From Sedimenticola sp. (lineage in GTDB: Bacteria > Pseudomonadota > Gammaproteobacteria > Chromatiales > Chromatiaceae), in the NCBI GenBank assembly GCA_030619405.1, contig JAUXBK010000160.1, positions 1 through 6,209 on the forward strand: DNA of 6,209 nt, given 5' to 3'. Below, one piece after another: positions 5,589 through 6,209 of the stretch. The notes under the pieces were generated by a model. The model was not told the origin of the DNA and did not search any database. It saw only the letters and a list, made by a program, of their open reading frames with translations. Every line of letters starts with the position of its first letter. Within the stretch, counting starts at the first letter, position 1. Position numbers and translations under genes: made by a program.

Positions 5589-5637
5589 GCTGTACCGTCT
5601 GGCACTTCAAGCATGAGGAGCGATTGATGCTGAAGTA
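5576..5637 (+). repeat. 12-bp direct repeat spanning the cas2/hemerythrin junction
   Basis: The exact 12-mer gatgctgaagta occurs at 5576-5587, in the last cas2 codons, and at 5626-5637, in the hemerythrin codons for MLK. The copies lie exactly 50 bp apart. The first copy ends where the reading changes from Cas2 to hemerythrin. It may be a patch copied during end repair, a microhomology used in the deletion, or coincidence. The bases are directly visible; the mechanism is inferred. Confidence 0.6.
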
Positions 5638-5833
5638 TGATTATGACGGTTTGGAGGAGCACAAGAAGGAGCACCAGGAGCTGATCGAAAGCGCCAAGGA
5701 ACTGCAGCAGAAGTTCCTGCAGGAAAGCAAATCACTCTCGAGTGAAGATATCGAGTTTCTGGAGCACTGGCTAACCGGTCATATCCTCGGTACCGCTATG
5801 GATATGGGTTCCTGTCTTTGCGAGGTGATGTAG
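5588..5833 (+). pseudogene. Bacteriohemerythrin C-terminal fragment, one iron ligand mutated
   Basis: Frame 2 reads HFKHEERLMLKYDYDGLEEH, then KKEH, KELQQKFLQE, EDIEFLEHWLTGHILG and a TAG at 5831-5833. These are helices 2-4 of a bacteriohemerythrin, a diiron O2-binding protein of about 135 residues. Ligands seen are H (5603-5605) and E (5615-5617) of HxxxE, both H of HxxxH (5660-5662, 5672-5674), and H (5780-5782). Helix 1 with its ligand His is deleted. The aspartate expected five residues after the last His is Ala (GCT 5795-5797) in HILGTAMD, where the family has HILGTD. The protein could not form the normal diiron site. It was probably a neighbouring chromosomal gene at the edge of the CRISPR locus. 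The longer ORF from 5444 is only an upstream open frame. Confidence 0.9.
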
Positions 5834-6033
5834 GCCTGCCTGCAAAAGCCTTCCACTTTGTACCAATCCCAGGTAGATCGCCGTTTCCCCAAAGATGCCG
5901 GTCGCAGCACGATGCTGTTTCAGTCCGTTGCATAACTGAACCGTACGCCGGGTAAGGGCGCGTGACTGCCTTTGAAGTGGTCATTCCGGCGATAGTAAAC
6001 GCCTAGGTGAATTCATAGACCTTTGCGTGACTT
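5834..6033. other. Intergenic stretch with no recognised gene
   Basis: No ORF here reads like a known family. One inverted pair, CGCCGG (5946-5951) and CCGGCG (5986-5991), could form a weak stem. On the minus strand a short frame ending near 5931 (HFKGSHAPLPGVRFSYATD) and another with RPYPAYGS look mildly protein-like. Both are too short and unplaced to call. This may be a remnant of another decayed element between the hemerythrin fragment and the terminal repeat. Confidence 0.4.
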
Positions 6034-6149
6034 CAGACCTCGCCATTTCCGTTCAAAAACGCCTCAATAAATGGACAGGATTAACAGGATTTACAGGATT
6101 TACAGGTTTATGTAATTCTGTAAATTCTGTTAATCCTGTTAATCCTGTC
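6034..6149 (+). repeat. Right terminal palindromic repeat, inverted relative to the left copy
   Basis: It begins with the inner flank cagacctcg...caataaatgg, followed by a palindromic core. Arms 6074-6105 and 6118-6149 (32 nt each) are complementary at 30 positions around a 12-nt loop. The whole unit matches the reverse complement of 1-117. Its core is more regular than the left copy's, whose arms have diverged. On its minus strand the inner flank encodes FIEAFLNGNGEV before a stop, paralleling the left copy. Together the two copies frame about 6.1 kb in inverted orientation. Confidence 0.88.
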
Positions 6150-6157
6150 ATTTTTTT
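6074..6157 (+). terminator. Possible intrinsic terminator formed by the right repeat
   Basis: The 32-bp stem of the repeat core is followed after one base by seven consecutive T residues (6151-6157). This would stop rightward transcription leaving the relic. The stem is long but AT-rich and its 12-nt loop is large, so strength is uncertain. Termination may be incidental to the repeat. Confidence 0.45.
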
Positions 6158-6209
6158 GGTGCCGGCAACGGGCTGTACTCGTTGCAGAGTGTCCAATTTT
6201 CGTCTGAAA

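Noticed and set aside
5796..5984. Minus-strand 62-codon frame with RPYPAYGS, considered as a group II intron or transposase remnant
   Set aside because: The resemblance to intron 3' sequences rests on a few residues and a TACGGTTC string. No domain V fold or reverse transcriptase motif is seen, and it overlaps the hemerythrin end.

Overview
The window is a decayed type III-A (Csm) CRISPR-Cas locus of about 5.5 kb. It is bracketed by two inverted, internally palindromic repeats. GC-rich coding sequence, the style of the Csm, Csx and Cas1 proteins, a VapBC pair and a bacteriohemerythrin fragment suggest a gammaproteobacterium, perhaps a sulfur-oxidising or Chromatiales-like lineage. That placement is an inference; no taxonomic marker is present.

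Layout, left to right: (1) an AT-rich palindromic repeat (1-117) running into the tail of an unrecognised ORF (to 226). (2) Three small stem-loops, then an intact csx16 (311-619), overlapped by a shortened CARF/HEPN gene of the Csx2 type (616-1401). (3) The C-terminal half of cas1 (1389-1817), overlapped by an intact gene for a protein resembling the N-terminal domain of Cas1 (1814-2515). (4) On the minus strand, an apparently complete vapB-vapC toxin-antitoxin pair with its own promoter and operator (2570-3204). (5) Remnants of cas10/csm1, csm2, csm3, csm4 and csm5 in canonical order (about 3205-5412). (6) A 26-bp palindrome, the first 24 codons of cas2 (5514-5588), and the C-terminal part of a bacteriohemerythrin (to 5833). 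(7) About 200 bp with no recognisable gene, then the right palindromic repeat (6034-6149), inverted relative to the left one. No CRISPR array, Cas6 or intact interference protein is visible.

The damage follows a pattern. Most losses span a gene boundary and join the front of one gene to the back of another: csx2/cas1, cas10/csm2, csm3/csm4, and cas2/hemerythrin. csm5 is also cut short and cas10 has lost its front. The surviving segments stay well conserved. Cas10 has neither its HD domain nor its GGDD cyclase palm, Cas1 lacks its first catalytic glutamate, and the Csx2-like effector lacks a HEPN R-x4-6-H motif. The locus can therefore neither make cyclic oligoadenylate nor acquire spacers by itself.

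Four genes look complete: csx16 (ring-nuclease family), the Cas1-N-like gene, vapB and vapC. If another type III system exists elsewhere in the genome, Csx16 could still act on its second messenger. The VapBC pair could help retain the region.
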